NCBI RefSeq assembly: GCF_046557615.1
Contig: NZ_JBKIII010000001.1
Coordinates: forward strand, 1,054,001 to 1,118,000
DNA: 64,000 bases
From: Haloferax sp046557615
GTDB taxonomy: Archaea > Halobacteriota > Halobacteria > Halobacteriales > Haloferacaceae
Direction of reading: 5' to 3'
Shown: positions 24,782-32,808 of the stretch, in pieces
Position numbering within the stretch: the first letter of the stretch is position 1
How the letters are laid out: each line of letters opens with the position of its first letter
Translations under genes and position numbers: made by a program
Notes under the pieces: generated by a model
What the model saw: only the letters and a program-made list of their open reading frames with translations
Database searches by the model: none
Told to the model about the DNA's origin: nothing

Positions 24782-26695
24782 CTACGCCAAGAAGAACACG
24801 AGCAGACTCACGGCCATCGTCACGAGAATCGTCACCAACGCCAGTGCCCCGCCCATCGAGACGACGGCGTTCGCGTGACTAGCAAGCGTCTCGGTGCGGT
24901 CGTTACCGAAGATAGTGACTTCGGCGCGCTCGGTCGCCATCCCCGCCGTGACCGGTTCGCAGTCGGCTTTTGCATCCGCGACGAGCCGTGAGATGGTCGC
25001 ACAGAGTTCGTCGTGGTCGATGGCCGCACCGACCTGATTGTCGGCTTCGACGGTGTTGACGATGTGCGTGTCCGTCGTCATCACCTCGGCGACGTCTGCG
25101 AGCGAATCCTCGCCGTGGACGAGTTCTTCGACGATTCGGTCACGGAGTCCCGGTTCCATGTTGTTGCCATCGACGAGGACGTACGCGGTGGTCTGGTCGT
25201 CGACGGTGGTCACGGCGACGCGGATTCCGAGTGGGCCGATACCCTCTCGTGGGGTCCAGCCGGTTTCGTCCCACGCCGTGCCGAGTTCAAACGGTCCGCG
25301 AGCGCCGTCGGAGAGTTTGTCACCGGCGATTCCGGCAGCCTCTATCATGTCGAACGAACGCTTGCTTCCCGGTGTGACGTGACCGAGGTCCGGGCCGTCC
25401 AGTCCGTTGTTACAGTTGTGTGCGTCCACGAGGAGGACGTTTCTGAGGCCAGTCGTTCGGGCTTCTGTCGCCGCCGACAGGCCGACTGCGTACTCCACGT
25501 CGTCGGCGAAGTGGGGCGCATACGTCGAGACGAGTACCGCGTCGTCGCCGAAGGCTTGGCCGAGCATCTTCGAGTCGCCGGATTCGACGCGGACACTCTT
25601 GCTCGCGACATCGGCGTACTCGATTTTGTCGAGCGCGCGGTCGGCCGCATCGAGGACGATATCGACCTCTCGCTCGGTGACGAGGTTGAAGTCGTGACCG
25701 GCAGTCGCGTGTGGCGGGAACGCCATGCCTTCTGCCCGGCGAGCGACTCGCTCGGGGAAGTTACCGCCGCCGATTTCGCCCATCGGACCGGGGTGAATCA
25801 TCGGCAAGACGAATCGAGCCTTCTCGGTGCCGTCGTCGCGCTGGAACGAGAGTACGGTCACCGGGACGATAGCCTCCTGGCCGAGTTGCTCGAAGAAGTC
25901 CTCGAGTTCGCGGGTTCCTTCGGCGATATGACCGATGAACCCTCGAATGAAGTCGAGGACGGAGACGCCGAGACTGCGACGCCACGGTCGGTCCACGACG
26001 AAGAGGAATCCGTAGACTGAGAGGGCGTAGATGCCACACATGATGAGCAAGAACTGGAAGTGGCTCGGTGCAATCGCGGAGAGTTCTGGCGGGGCGCGGT
26101 CGGGGCGGGCAAGGTACGGAAGAAGGTACGCTTCGAGGATGGGCCCGCCCACGGAGACGAACCGGAGGGTGCCGCTGTAGATGAACAACAGCACGGCGGC
26201 CGTGACGGTCTGAATGCTCGCCGGAACCGCCGCGATGAGCATCGACGACCGGGAGACGGCCATGATGATGAGTAGACGGAAGGCGAACACCGACGCGAGC
26301 GCGACGACGAGGGCGTCGAAGATGAATCGCTGGCCGAGGCCCGTGAAGACCGAGATGATGGCCGCGAGAGTCAGGATGGCGATGATGAGGACTTCGCCTG
26401 CAAGCGCCAGAAGGGAAGAGCGGTTTCGTGTGAGTTTTCCGCCGACGAATCGGTCCACACCAGTCGTCCCGAACGCCGCGACGATGGTTGGAATGCCGAT
26501 AAAGAAGATGCCTTCCCACGCGTCTCTGCCGATAAAGAAGATGCCTCGCCACGAGGGCGCGAGGTCGCCCGAGTCGAACGCCGCAATCCCGGCCATGGCG
26601 GCGACGAGCAGGGCGAACCCGAGACTCGTGTACCAGTTGGGCGCGCGGAAGATGAACCGCGAGAGCCCAGCGAGATCGCTCTGCGTAGAGGTCAT
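24782..26695 (-). CDS. DUF2070 family membrane protein
   Basis: The 637-residue protein starting MTSTQSDLAGLSRFIFRAP has about seven membrane segments in the first 235 residues. A large soluble domain follows, with VLPMIHPGPMGEIGGGNFPERVA, NVLLVDAHNCNNGLDGPDLGHVTPGS and a final GMATERAEVTIFGNDRTETLASHANA. One more membrane helix ends the chain. This matches DUF2070, a conserved archaeal family without an assigned role. Between residues about 45 and 67 an 11-residue unit, GIFFIGRDAWE / GIFFIGI..., is tandemly duplicated. Confidence 0.85.
   Translation of the reverse strand: MTSTQSDLAGLSRFIFRAPNWYTSLGFALLVAAMAGIAAFDSGDLAPSWRGIFFIGRDAWEGIFFIGIPTIVAAFGTTGVDRFVGGKLTRNRSSLLALAGEVLIIAILTLAAIISVFTGLGQRFIFDALVVALASVFAFRLLIIMAVSRSSMLIAAVPASIQTVTAAVLLFIYSGTLRFVSVGGPILEAYLLPYLARPDRAPPELSAIAPSHFQFLLIMCGIYALSVYGFLFVVDRPWRRSLGVSVLDFIRGFIGHIAEGTRELEDFFEQLGQEAIVPVTVLSFQRDDGTEKARFVLPMIHPGPMGEIGGGNFPERVARRAEGMAFPPHATAGHDFNLVTEREVDIVLDAADRALDKIEYADVASKSVRVESGDSKMLGQAFGDDAVLVSTYAPHFADDVEYAVGLSAATEARTTGLRNVLLVDAHNCNNGLDGPDLGHVTPGSKRSFDMIEAAGIAGDKLSDGARGPFELGTAWDETGWTPREGIGPLGIRVAVTTVDDQTTAYVLVDGNNMEPGLRDRIVEELVHGEDSLADVAEVMTTDTHIVNTVEADNQVGAAIDHDELCATISRLVADAKADCEPVTAGMATERAEVTIFGNDRTETLASHANAVVSMGGALALVTILVTMAVSLLVFFLA
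26495..26560 (-). repeat. 33-nt tandem duplication inside the DUF2070 gene
   Basis: The block beginning GCCGATAAAGAAGATGCCT starts at 26495 and again at 26528, an offset of 33 bases or 11 codons. The first 19 bases are identical and the rest diverged. In protein it duplicates the IFFIG segment of a membrane-proximal loop without breaking the frame. Confidence 0.8.
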
Positions 26696-26831
26696 TTGCC
26701 GAACAGACAAAACGAAAGGGGGTAAATCTCTCGGCTTATCGCCACAAAACGAGCATGAAGAATACCGATTCCACCCGACCGTCGTGAGTCGGTTGGGACC
26801 GTGAGTTTGCGCCCGTGTCGCCTGCGCGAAG

Positions 26832-27383
26832 TTACTGCTCGCAGAGCGTGATGAAGTTCTCGAAGACTTCCTCGCCCTCGTCGGTGTGGGCGACTTCCGG
26901 GTGCCACTGGACGCCGTAGAGGTCGCGGTCGGTGTTGCTGATGGCTTCGATGTTACACACGTCGCTCGTCGCGGTGTGAGTAAAGCCTTCAGGAACCTCT
27001 TTCACTTCGTCGGCGTGACTCGCCCAGACGCGAGTTTCGGGGGCGAGCGAGCCGAGAAGCGGGTCGTCTTCGTCGAGGATTTCCACGTCAACGTCGGCGT
27101 AGCCACCGTACTCGCCGCCGCCGACGCGACCGCCGAGTTCGGTTGCGAGAATCTGCATGCCGAGACAGATGCCGAGGACAGGCACGTCGAGGTCGAGGTA
27201 GTCGGCACAGCGGCCGATACGGTCCATGTCGGGGCCGCCCGAGAGGACGATACCGTCCGCGTCGATGTCTGCGGGGTCCGTGTCGTTCGAGATGAGTTCG
27301 GTGTCGACGCCGAGGTCACGGAGTGCGCGCCGTTCGAGGTGCGTAAACTGTCCGTGGTTGTCGATAACGACGATTCTGGTCAT
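26832..27383 (-). CDS. guaAa: GMP synthase subunit A (glutamine amidotransferase)
   Basis: The 183-residue class I amidotransferase supplies ammonia to GMP synthase. In archaea this subunit is separate from the PP-ATPase subunit. The triad is visible: Cys73 in LGICLGMQ, and His161 with Glu163 in YGVQWHPEV. The LSGGPDMDR oxyanion block is near residue 48. ATG 27383 (MTRIVVIDNHG) is the conserved start. The PP-ATPase partner (GuaAb) is not in this window. Confidence 0.93.
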   Translation of the reverse strand: MTRIVVIDNHGQFTHLERRALRDLGVDTELISNDTDPADIDADGIVLSGGPDMDRIGRCADYLDLDVPVLGICLGMQILATELGGRVGGGEYGGYADVDVEILDEDDPLLGSLAPETRVWASHADEVKEVPEGFTHTATSDVCNIEAISNTDRDLYGVQWHPEVAHTDEGEEVFENFITLCEQ

Positions 27384-27473
27384 GGTCGGCGTTGGACCAC
27401 CGTGCCTAAAAGTGAATCGAAGACTCGTCGATATGCGCGTATCTGTGCATTGAATTGGCACACATTCACGAAA

Positions 27474-27995
27474 TTACTCGTCAGCGCGGTCACGCGCCGA
27501 CCGAAACCCGAACTCGTCCATCTCTTTACTTCGACGTGCTTCACGTGCAGCGATGGCCTCCGGGTCGGGCGAGGCGTCGTCGTCGATGCGGGCAAAGGAG
27601 TTGTGGACTTTCGCGTGGCACCACCGACAGAGTGAGACGGTGATTTCGTGGGTCGGTTCGGGACCGTCGCGGCTGCCATACGACAGGTGGTGTTCTTCGA
27701 GCAAGGGACGAGCGGCTTCGTCGTGCGCGATGCGAATCTCTTCGAGGCCGCATCGACTGCACTCTCGGCCGTCGCTCGTAGAACTGTAGTGGGGACAATC
27801 GGTGAACTCACAGCCATCTGCCGCGGCGACGCAATCGTAGTTCTCGCGTGCGCGCTCGCGGGCAAACTGTGGGTCGCGGTCGGCGTACTCGCGGGCGAGT
27901 CGGCAGTGACCGTCGCTCGTGAGGTGGTCGCATCGCCCGGCGTAGTCGTAGGGGTCGTCCACGCCAACGGGAGTGCCGGTCGGCGTTTGCTCCAT
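27474..27995 (-). CDS. HNH-like zinc-binding protein
   Basis: The 173-residue Cys/His-rich protein has an N-terminal group (DYAGRCDHL..GHCRLAREY, NYDCVAAADGCEFTDCPHYS), a CSRCGL knuckle and then LLEEHHLSYG...HEITVSLCRWCHAKVHNSFA. The HH...CxxCHxxxH arrangement fits the betabeta-alpha HNH fold, so nuclease activity is possible, though small zinc proteins of this shape are often uncharacterised. It is 91 bases upstream of guaAa on the same strand. No phage or restriction context is seen. Confidence 0.7.
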   Translation of the reverse strand: MEQTPTGTPVGVDDPYDYAGRCDHLTSDGHCRLAREYADRDPQFARERARENYDCVAAADGCEFTDCPHYSSTSDGRECSRCGLEEIRIAHDEAARPLLEEHHLSYGSRDGPEPTHEITVSLCRWCHAKVHNSFARIDDDASPDPEAIAAREARRSKEMDEFGFRSARDRADE

Positions 27996-28161
27996 GGTCG
28001 CGCTGGGGTCGGCGCGGGCGTAAACGTTGCTCTCAACGACGAGACCAGAGTCGGAGCGCCGGGTGGAAATTTACGGCCCATCGGGTGGGAATCATCCTGT
28101 ATCGAGTTGGTTAGCAAGCCGTACACTCAGCGGAGCATTGATGATAGATGGAGGGTAATTC

Positions 28162-28515
28162 GTGTATGTGAGACTCGTACACCGTCGAAACGGGGACCAC
28201 ACGACGCTCGCTAAAACCGTCGAGACGGCTGATTCGCTTATCTCGAAGGCTCGTGGCCTGATGTTCCGCCGCCGCGTGCCCGACGACTACGCGCTCGTCT
28301 TTCGGTTCAACGACGCTGACCGGCACAGCCTCCACATGCTGTTTGTCCCCTTCGACATCGACGCCCTCTGGCTCATCGGTGGAGAAGTCAAGAAGAAAAA
28401 ACGACTCTCCGCATGGACGGGAATCGGCTTCGGAATGGCAGACACCATCATCGAACTCCCCGCAGGTGCCGCCGAGGATATCGAGCCCGGTGACCTCGTG
28501 GAACTCGACGAATAG
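28162..28515 (+). CDS. DUF192 family protein
   Basis: The 117-residue protein starts with GTG and contains the DUF192 core: LISKARGLMFRRRVPDDYALVFRF, HSLHMLFVPFDIDALWLIGGEV and the C-terminal DTIIELPAGAAEDIEPGDLVEL. The family forms a small beta-barrel of unknown role; many bacterial members are secreted, but no signal peptide is present here. Monocistronic, 227 bases before the leuA/cimA coding region. Confidence 0.85.
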   Translation: MYVRLVHRRNGDHTTLAKTVETADSLISKARGLMFRRRVPDDYALVFRFNDADRHSLHMLFVPFDIDALWLIGGEVKKKKRLSAWTGIGFGMADTIIELPAGAAEDIEPGDLVELDE

Positions 28516-28647
28516 CCCGTTCAAGAACCACCGAGCGTAGTTAGATTCCCCGATACCCCCTCGGCGGGTGTGAACGCGGTAGCCCTACACGGGAGTGTCA
28601 CACGGTGCGTCTCCTACGAATAGACACTAAATTCTGTCTGAACCCAC

Positions 28648-28658
28648 GCTTTTATACA
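28648..28658 (+). promoter_or_regulatory. TATA box of the leuA/cimA transcript
   Basis: CTTTTATACAT lies 27-37 bases before an ATG at 28685. That spacing puts transcription start almost on the short upstream ORF, not on the enzyme start at 28743. Confidence 0.6.
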
Positions 28659-28684
28659 TTCTTCGACAGATGTGTTCAATTACT

Positions 28685-28762
28685 ATGTCGGAACATACCA
28701 CACCGACGGAGGATAGAGTAAGTCGCTGCGAGGCGGCTGGCTGTGAAATTCTACGCGAGTGA
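28685..28762 (+). CDS. Short upstream ORF overlapping the leuA/cimA start
   Basis: ATG at 28685 to TGA at 28760-28762 encodes 25 residues, beginning MSEHTTPTEDRVSRCEAAGC and ending EILRE. A TATA box sits at leaderless distance, so ribosomes should start here first. The GTG of the enzyme gene (28743) lies inside this ORF in another frame, a layout that allows translational coupling or control. The peptide has one Leu and one Ile near its end but no run of branched-chain codons, so classical attenuation is not proven. Confidence 0.5.
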   Translation: MSEHTTPTEDRVSRCEAAGCEILRE

Positions 28763-30323
28763 CAACAAAGGCGATTTTCCTGTGAAAGAGACGTATTCGG
28801 GCGCTCCAGTTGGAACGCTCAGTGACGATGCCGTACAGTTCCTCGATACAACACTCCGCGATGGCGAGCAAGCACCGGGTGTCTCGCTCTCGCCCGACGA
28901 GAAGGCGAGCATCGCTCGCGCGCTCGACCGCGCACAGGTCGGGTACATCGAAGCAGGAAGTGCCTGTACCGGGCCGGGTGAACGCGAGACGATAAAGCGC
29001 GTCACCTCGCTCGGTCTCGATGCAACCATCACGAGCTTCGCTCGTGGCGTACAGGGCGATATCGACCTCGCACTCGACTGCGACGTAGATGGAGTTACAC
29101 TCGTCGTCCCCGCCAGCGAGCGACACATCGAGTCGAAGGTCGGAACGACCCGCGACGGCGTACGCGAGACGACCGCAGACCTCGTCGCCTACGCGAAAGA
29201 CCACGGGCTGTGGGTCGAAGTCATCGGCGAGGATGGGTCGCGCGCGTCGCCCGAATTCCTCGAATCACTCGCGCGCGTCAGCCACGACGCCGGAGCAGAC
29301 CGGTTCTGCTTCGCCGACACGGTCGGCCACACGAGTCCAGAACACACCTACAACGTCGTCTCTCGACTCACCGAACTTGGACCGACCTCGACGCACACCC
29401 ACGACGACCTCGGGCTTGCGATGGCCAACGTCCACGCCAGCCTCGCCGCGGGCGCTGACCTCGTACACACGACGGTCAATGGAATCGGCGAACGCGCCGG
29501 GAACGTCGCGCTCGAAGAGGTTGCAATCGCACTCCACCACTGCTACGACGTGGAGACGGTGAAATTGGACGAACTGTACAGTCTCGCCCAGACCGTTGCG
29601 TACGCGACGGGCATCGCCCTCCCGCCGAACAAGGCCGTCGTCGGCGAGAACGCCTTCACGCACGAGAGCGGCATCCACACCGACGGCACGCTGAAAGACG
29701 ACGCGATGTACGAACCGTATTCGCCGGAGACGGTCGGCCGCGAGCGGCGTCTCGTCCTCGGCAAGCACGCCGGACGCGCCGGTGTCAAAGCCGCGCTCGA
29801 CGAACACGGCGTCGATGCGACCGACGACGAAGTGACCGCTGTCGTCCAACGTGTGAAAGAACTCGGCGACCGAGGAAAACGCGTCACCGACGCCGACCTC
29901 CTCGCGTTCGCCGAAGACGTCCAGGGCCGCGAACACGACCGTCGCGTCGAACTCCTCGACCTCACTGCCGCGTCCGGTGGTGGCATCCCAACTGCAAGCG
30001 TCCGCCTCCGCGTCGAAGGCGAGGAACGTGTCGCCTCTGGGACGGGGTCGGGGCCAGTCGACGCCGCTGTGAAAGCCGTCAGAAAAGCACTCGGTCCGGA
30101 CGCAGACGCTCAGTTGGACGACTACCACGTCGATGCGATTACGGGTGGGACGGACGCCGTCGTCACCGTCGAAGTGGCGATGTCGCGTGGTGACCGCCGC
30201 GTCTCTGTCGCGGCCTCCGACGCGGACATCACCCGCGCCAGCGTCGAAGCGATGGTCGATGCACTCGACCGTCTGCTCGCACCAAAACCTGCGGTTCCCA
30301 ACGTCACCTCGTCGGACGACTAA
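28743..30323 (+). CDS. 2-isopropylmalate synthase / (R)-citramalate synthase family enzyme
   Basis: The 526-residue enzyme condenses acetyl-CoA with a 2-oxoacid: 2-oxoisovalerate for leucine, or pyruvate for isoleucine by the citramalate route. The catalytic barrel opens with VQFLDTTLRDGEQAPGVSLS and contains STHTHDDLGLAMANVHASLAAGADLVHTTVNGIGERAGN. The HESGIHTDG linker follows. The C-terminal regulatory LeuA dimer domain starts near VELLDLTAASGGGIPTASVRL. LeuA and CimA cannot be separated by eye. Start is uncertain between GTG 28743 and GTG 28782. Confidence 0.88.
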   Translation: MKFYASDNKGDFPVKETYSGAPVGTLSDDAVQFLDTTLRDGEQAPGVSLSPDEKASIARALDRAQVGYIEAGSACTGPGERETIKRVTSLGLDATITSFARGVQGDIDLALDCDVDGVTLVVPASERHIESKVGTTRDGVRETTADLVAYAKDHGLWVEVIGEDGSRASPEFLESLARVSHDAGADRFCFADTVGHTSPEHTYNVVSRLTELGPTSTHTHDDLGLAMANVHASLAAGADLVHTTVNGIGERAGNVALEEVAIALHHCYDVETVKLDELYSLAQTVAYATGIALPPNKAVVGENAFTHESGIHTDGTLKDDAMYEPYSPETVGRERRLVLGKHAGRAGVKAALDEHGVDATDDEVTAVVQRVKELGDRGKRVTDADLLAFAEDVQGREHDRRVELLDLTAASGGGIPTASVRLRVEGEERVASGTGSGPVDAAVKAVRKALGPDADAQLDDYHVDAITGGTDAVVTVEVAMSRGDRRVSVAASDADITRASVEAMVDALDRLLAPKPAVPNVTSSDD

Positions 30324-30344
30324 TCGACTGGTAAAATCCGTTTT

Positions 30345-30521
30345 TCAGCGCGTCTCTTTGGTGACGAGATACGTCCAGCCACCACGACGTTCGAATCCAA
30401 TCGCATCCTCGCCGAGTTCGGTCTCGGCGTAGTCGGCGATGCGTCCAGTGCTGACGGTCGTCACGTCGATACGGCGAGTGTCTCGGTCCGAGGTTGGCTT
30501 CTCTGCTACGTTCGCGCTCAT
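30345..30521 (-). CDS. Small hypothetical protein
   Basis: The ATG at 30521 opens a 58-residue frame beginning MSANVAEKPTSDRDTRRIDV and ending FERRGGWTYLVTKETR. Codon use is that of the neighbours (acidic, third-position G/C), which supports a real gene. A single alpha/beta unit with no cysteines; no family recognised. Convergent with leuA/cimA, whose stop is 21 bases away. Confidence 0.6.
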   Translation of the reverse strand: MSANVAEKPTSDRDTRRIDVTTVSTGRIADYAETELGEDAIGFERRGGWTYLVTKETR

Positions 30522-30695
30522 ACTCGGTGAGACGGCGGGAGGGGATATGTATCGAATCCTAGGAGAGTGAAAGTGAAATCGAGAGACAGCACCGACTCGT
30601 GTTACAGCGTATCAATTCGAAGGCTGACGAGTGGATTTCGGTGTGATTGTCGCTAATTTCGGGCGGTACAAGTCGGTCGAACACCTATCTTCGGT

Positions 30696-31025
30696 GTGCC
30701 CACCGAGCGCTTCGTCGTCCTCGTCAAACCCTCTGCCCGCAGACGGAACGGTGCAGTCGGACGACTCGTCAATCAGCGTGGTGCGCGCCACGTCTTTTCG
30801 TCCCGCGACGACGCCGAGTTGTGGGCGCGCGGGCTATCCACCGACGGCGAGAGTCGCGTGTGGATTCGGCGCGCCGACCCGCGCGACGAGAGCGACGCAG
30901 ACGCGTATCTGGTCGGACGACGGATGGCTGGACGGCAACTCGATGGCGCCTACGACAAACGTCGGCGACGCCTTCGCGGTGGGATGGAAGTCGCGGAGTT
31001 GGCGCTCGACGCGTTTTTAGATTAG
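30696..31025 (+). CDS. Hypothetical basic-acidic small protein
   Basis: The GTG at 30696 gives a 109-residue protein, MPTERFVVLVKPSARRRNGAV..., with many Arg and a conserved-looking SRDDAELWARGLSTDGESRVWIRRADPRDESDADAYLV core. It may bind nucleic acid or simply be a small cytosolic protein; no family was recognised. Its stop overlaps the stop of the convergent small membrane protein by four bases. Confidence 0.6.
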   Translation: MPTERFVVLVKPSARRRNGAVGRLVNQRGARHVFSSRDDAELWARGLSTDGESRVWIRRADPRDESDADAYLVGRRMAGRQLDGAYDKRRRRLRGGMEVAELALDAFLD

Positions 31026-31201
31026 GTGGAAGTCTCAGACGACGGCGACGAAAACAAGAGAAACACGTACGCGATAGCTCCTGCGACGACAAGTATCACG
31101 AAAGCGCCCACGTAGCCACCGAAGAGAAACCCCTGAAAGGCGAGCATGACAGCAACGACCAGCGCGAGTGCATCGACTCGCTGTTTGAGTGTGTAGGCCA
31201 T
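31022..31201 (-). CDS. Small two-helix membrane protein, paralogue of 31240-31407
   Basis: The ATG at 31201 encodes 59 residues: MAYTLKQRVDALALVVAVML, then FQGFLFGGYVGAFVILVVAG and a short Ser/Pro tail. Two hydrophobic helices are joined by GFLFGGYVGA. The gene just upstream (31240-31407) encodes a protein with the same plan (LRLRLDAL...GFEGFQFGGFIGAVFGLVLAGG), so the two are tandem paralogues. Function unknown. Confidence 0.65.
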   Translation of the reverse strand: MAYTLKQRVDALALVVAVMLAFQGFLFGGYVGAFVILVVAGAIAYVFLLFSSPSSETST

Positions 31202-31239
31202 GTGTCGGCGTCGTGACGGGTGTTTAACAACTATTTCGG

Positions 31240-31407
31240 TTAGTCCCGGGTTTCTAGCCCCGGCCCGAACGTGTAGACAATTCCGCCAGCAAGTACGAGG
31301 CCGAAGACTGCTCCGATGAAGCCGCCGAATTGGAAGCCTTCGAAGCCAAAGAGAACGATAAGGAGGAAGATGAGCGCATCGAGGCGAAGGCGGAGTTCGT
31401 CGTCCAT
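31240..31407 (-). CDS. Small two-helix membrane protein
   Basis: The 55-residue protein starts MDDELRLRLDALIFLLIVLF and continues with GFQFGGFIGAVFGLVLAGG, ending TFGPGLETRD. The ATG at 31407 was chosen because the longer frame runs through the tRNA-derived duplication upstream. Both helices and the central FGGFIGA match the downstream paralogue at 31022-31201. Likely a small membrane accessory protein; no partner is evident. Confidence 0.65.
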   Translation of the reverse strand: MDDELRLRLDALIFLLIVLFGFEGFQFGGFIGAVFGLVLAGGIVYTFGPGLETRD

Positions 31408-31464
31408 GATGGTGAGTGCAGTTGGCCGATTAATGAATCCTCTGACAGGTTTGGAGGATTGAGT

Positions 31465-31619
31465 GCCGAGGGTGAGATTTGAACCCCACTCGCAACGCTT
31501 CGCGTTGCTCGCTGGTTCAAATTCACTGGTCGTCGCACACACAGACTCACGCTGGGCGAGAGACATAAACGTCTCTCGCCGGGTGATGTAGAGAGAAGCG
31601 CCGAGGGTGAGATTTGAAC
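31465..31619 (-). repeat. att-like partial duplication of the tRNA-Ser 3' end
   Basis: Twenty bases of the tRNA 3' end (GCCGAGGGTGAGATTTGAAC on the plus strand) occur at 31600-31619 inside the gene and again at 31465-31484, 135 bases further along in tRNA direction. Next to the outer copy is the palindrome at 31488-31510, GAGC-AACGC-GAA-GCGTT-GCGAGT on the minus strand, flanked by TTTGAACC/GGTTCAAA arms. It looks like an attL/attR remnant or an element-induced duplication. No integrase is present. Confidence 0.7.
31555..31580 (-). terminator. Hairpin downstream of tRNA-Ser
   Basis: GGCGAGAGAC (31555-31564) pairs perfectly with GTCTCTCGCC (31571-31580) across a six-base loop, 19 bases after the tRNA 3' end. 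It may act in termination or 3' processing; no long T-run follows, so it is not a standard archaeal terminator. Confidence 0.4.
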
Positions 31620-31683
31620 TCACGTGTCCGAATGGACAGTAGATTTCGAATCTACCGCCTTGGCCGGGCTAGGCTACCTCGGC
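31599..31683 (-). tRNA. tRNA-Ser(CGA)
   Basis: The 85-nt sequence folds as a class II tRNA. The acceptor stem is GCCGAGG (31677-31683) with CCTCGGC (31600-31606), and G is the discriminator. The anticodon stem is GTAGA/TCTAC with loop TTCGAAA, giving anticodon CGA at 31646-31648. A long variable arm (TGTCCATTCGGACA) and T-loop GTTCAAATC follow. CCA is not encoded. The anticodon reads UCG. There is no intron. Confidence 0.95.
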
Positions 31684-31788
31684 TTCCACTTCTTTGTATC
31701 TCGCGCACCATTTAATCGGTTTCGATTTCGACAGGCGTAATCGGGGTGTGACCACAGGACTAAGTGGTATCCACGCGCCAGATTCGCC

Positions 31789-32739
31789 ATGGAAATTCAA
31801 CGCGCGAGCGAGACGTGCGCCGACGTACTCGACGCGGTTTCGACGGCGGTCATCGCCGACCGCTCCTTCCTCGAAACGGTCCTCATCGGCGTCCTCGCCC
31901 GCGGTCACGTCCTCCTCGAGGACGTTCCGGGGACTGGGAAGACGCTCACCGCCCGGAGCGTGGCGACTGCGCTTGGGCTCTCGTTCTCCAGAATCCAGTT
32001 CACCCCTGACCTGCTCCCAGCCGACGTGACGGGGACGAACATCTACGACGAACGCGAGCGCGACTTCGAATTCTCTCCCGGACCAATCTTCGCCAACGTC
32101 GTCCTCGCCGACGAAATCAACCGGGCACCCCCGAAGACGCAGGCCGCTCTCCTCGAAGCGATGGAAGAAGGCCAAGTCACGGTCGATGGCGAAACGCACG
32201 AACTCCCATCGCCGTTCTTCGTCATTGCGACACAAAATCCAGTCGAGCAGGAAGGGACGTTCACCCTCCCCGAAGCCCAAATCGACCGGTTCGTCGTCAA
32301 GTCCGCGATTGGCTATCCGAACCTCGATGGCGAAATCGAGTTGCTTCGACGCCGCGCCGGACGCACCGAACAGAGTCCACACGTCGAAACAGTTCTCGAC
32401 CGAGATGCCGTCGTCGGACTCCGAAACGCACCCGAACAGGTCCGTGTCGATGACGACTTGCTTCGCTACATGGCCGAACTCACTCGCGCCACCAGAACAG
32501 ACCGTCGCGTCCGTATCGGTGTCTCACCCCGCGGCACGCAACGACTGTTCGAAGCCGCGCGTGCGCATGCAGTCATCGAAGGCCGAGCATTCGTCACTCC
32601 AGACGACATCAAGCGCGTCGCCCAACCCGTCCTCGCTCACCGCCTCGTCTTGACGCCCGACGCCCGCGTCGAAGACGTGGACAAGTCGGCCGTTATCGAC
32701 GACGTGTTGGGGAGTGTGTCGGTACCGACGCTGGAATAA
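31789..32739 (+). CDS. MoxR-family AAA ATPase
   Basis: The 316-residue chaperone-like ATPase has Walker A in LLEDVPGTGKTLTARS (44-56), Walker B in NVVLADEINRAPPKTQAALLEAMEE, sensor 1 in PFFVIATQNPVEQEGTF and arginine fingers in LPEAQIDRF. MoxR proteins usually act with a DUF58/VWA partner to mature extracytoplasmic complexes. The DUF58, DUF7269 and DUF4129 genes lie 1-5 kb away on the other strand, separated here by a lipoprotein gene. Confidence 0.93.
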   Translation: MEIQRASETCADVLDAVSTAVIADRSFLETVLIGVLARGHVLLEDVPGTGKTLTARSVATALGLSFSRIQFTPDLLPADVTGTNIYDERERDFEFSPGPIFANVVLADEINRAPPKTQAALLEAMEEGQVTVDGETHELPSPFFVIATQNPVEQEGTFTLPEAQIDRFVVKSAIGYPNLDGEIELLRRRAGRTEQSPHVETVLDRDAVVGLRNAPEQVRVDDDLLRYMAELTRATRTDRRVRIGVSPRGTQRLFEAARAHAVIEGRAFVTPDDIKRVAQPVLAHRLVLTPDARVEDVDKSAVIDDVLGSVSVPTLE

Positions 32740-32808
32740 TCCAAAGTTCTGGGCCGTCAAGGACAGACTGTTTTGGCTCTTGTTTCTTCCACAGGATAGC
32801 CAGAAATA

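Noticed and set aside
28516..28684. Riboswitch before leuA/cimA
   Set aside because: The promoter TATA box lies at 28648-28658, so this sequence is mostly upstream of the transcript and cannot form a leader RNA.
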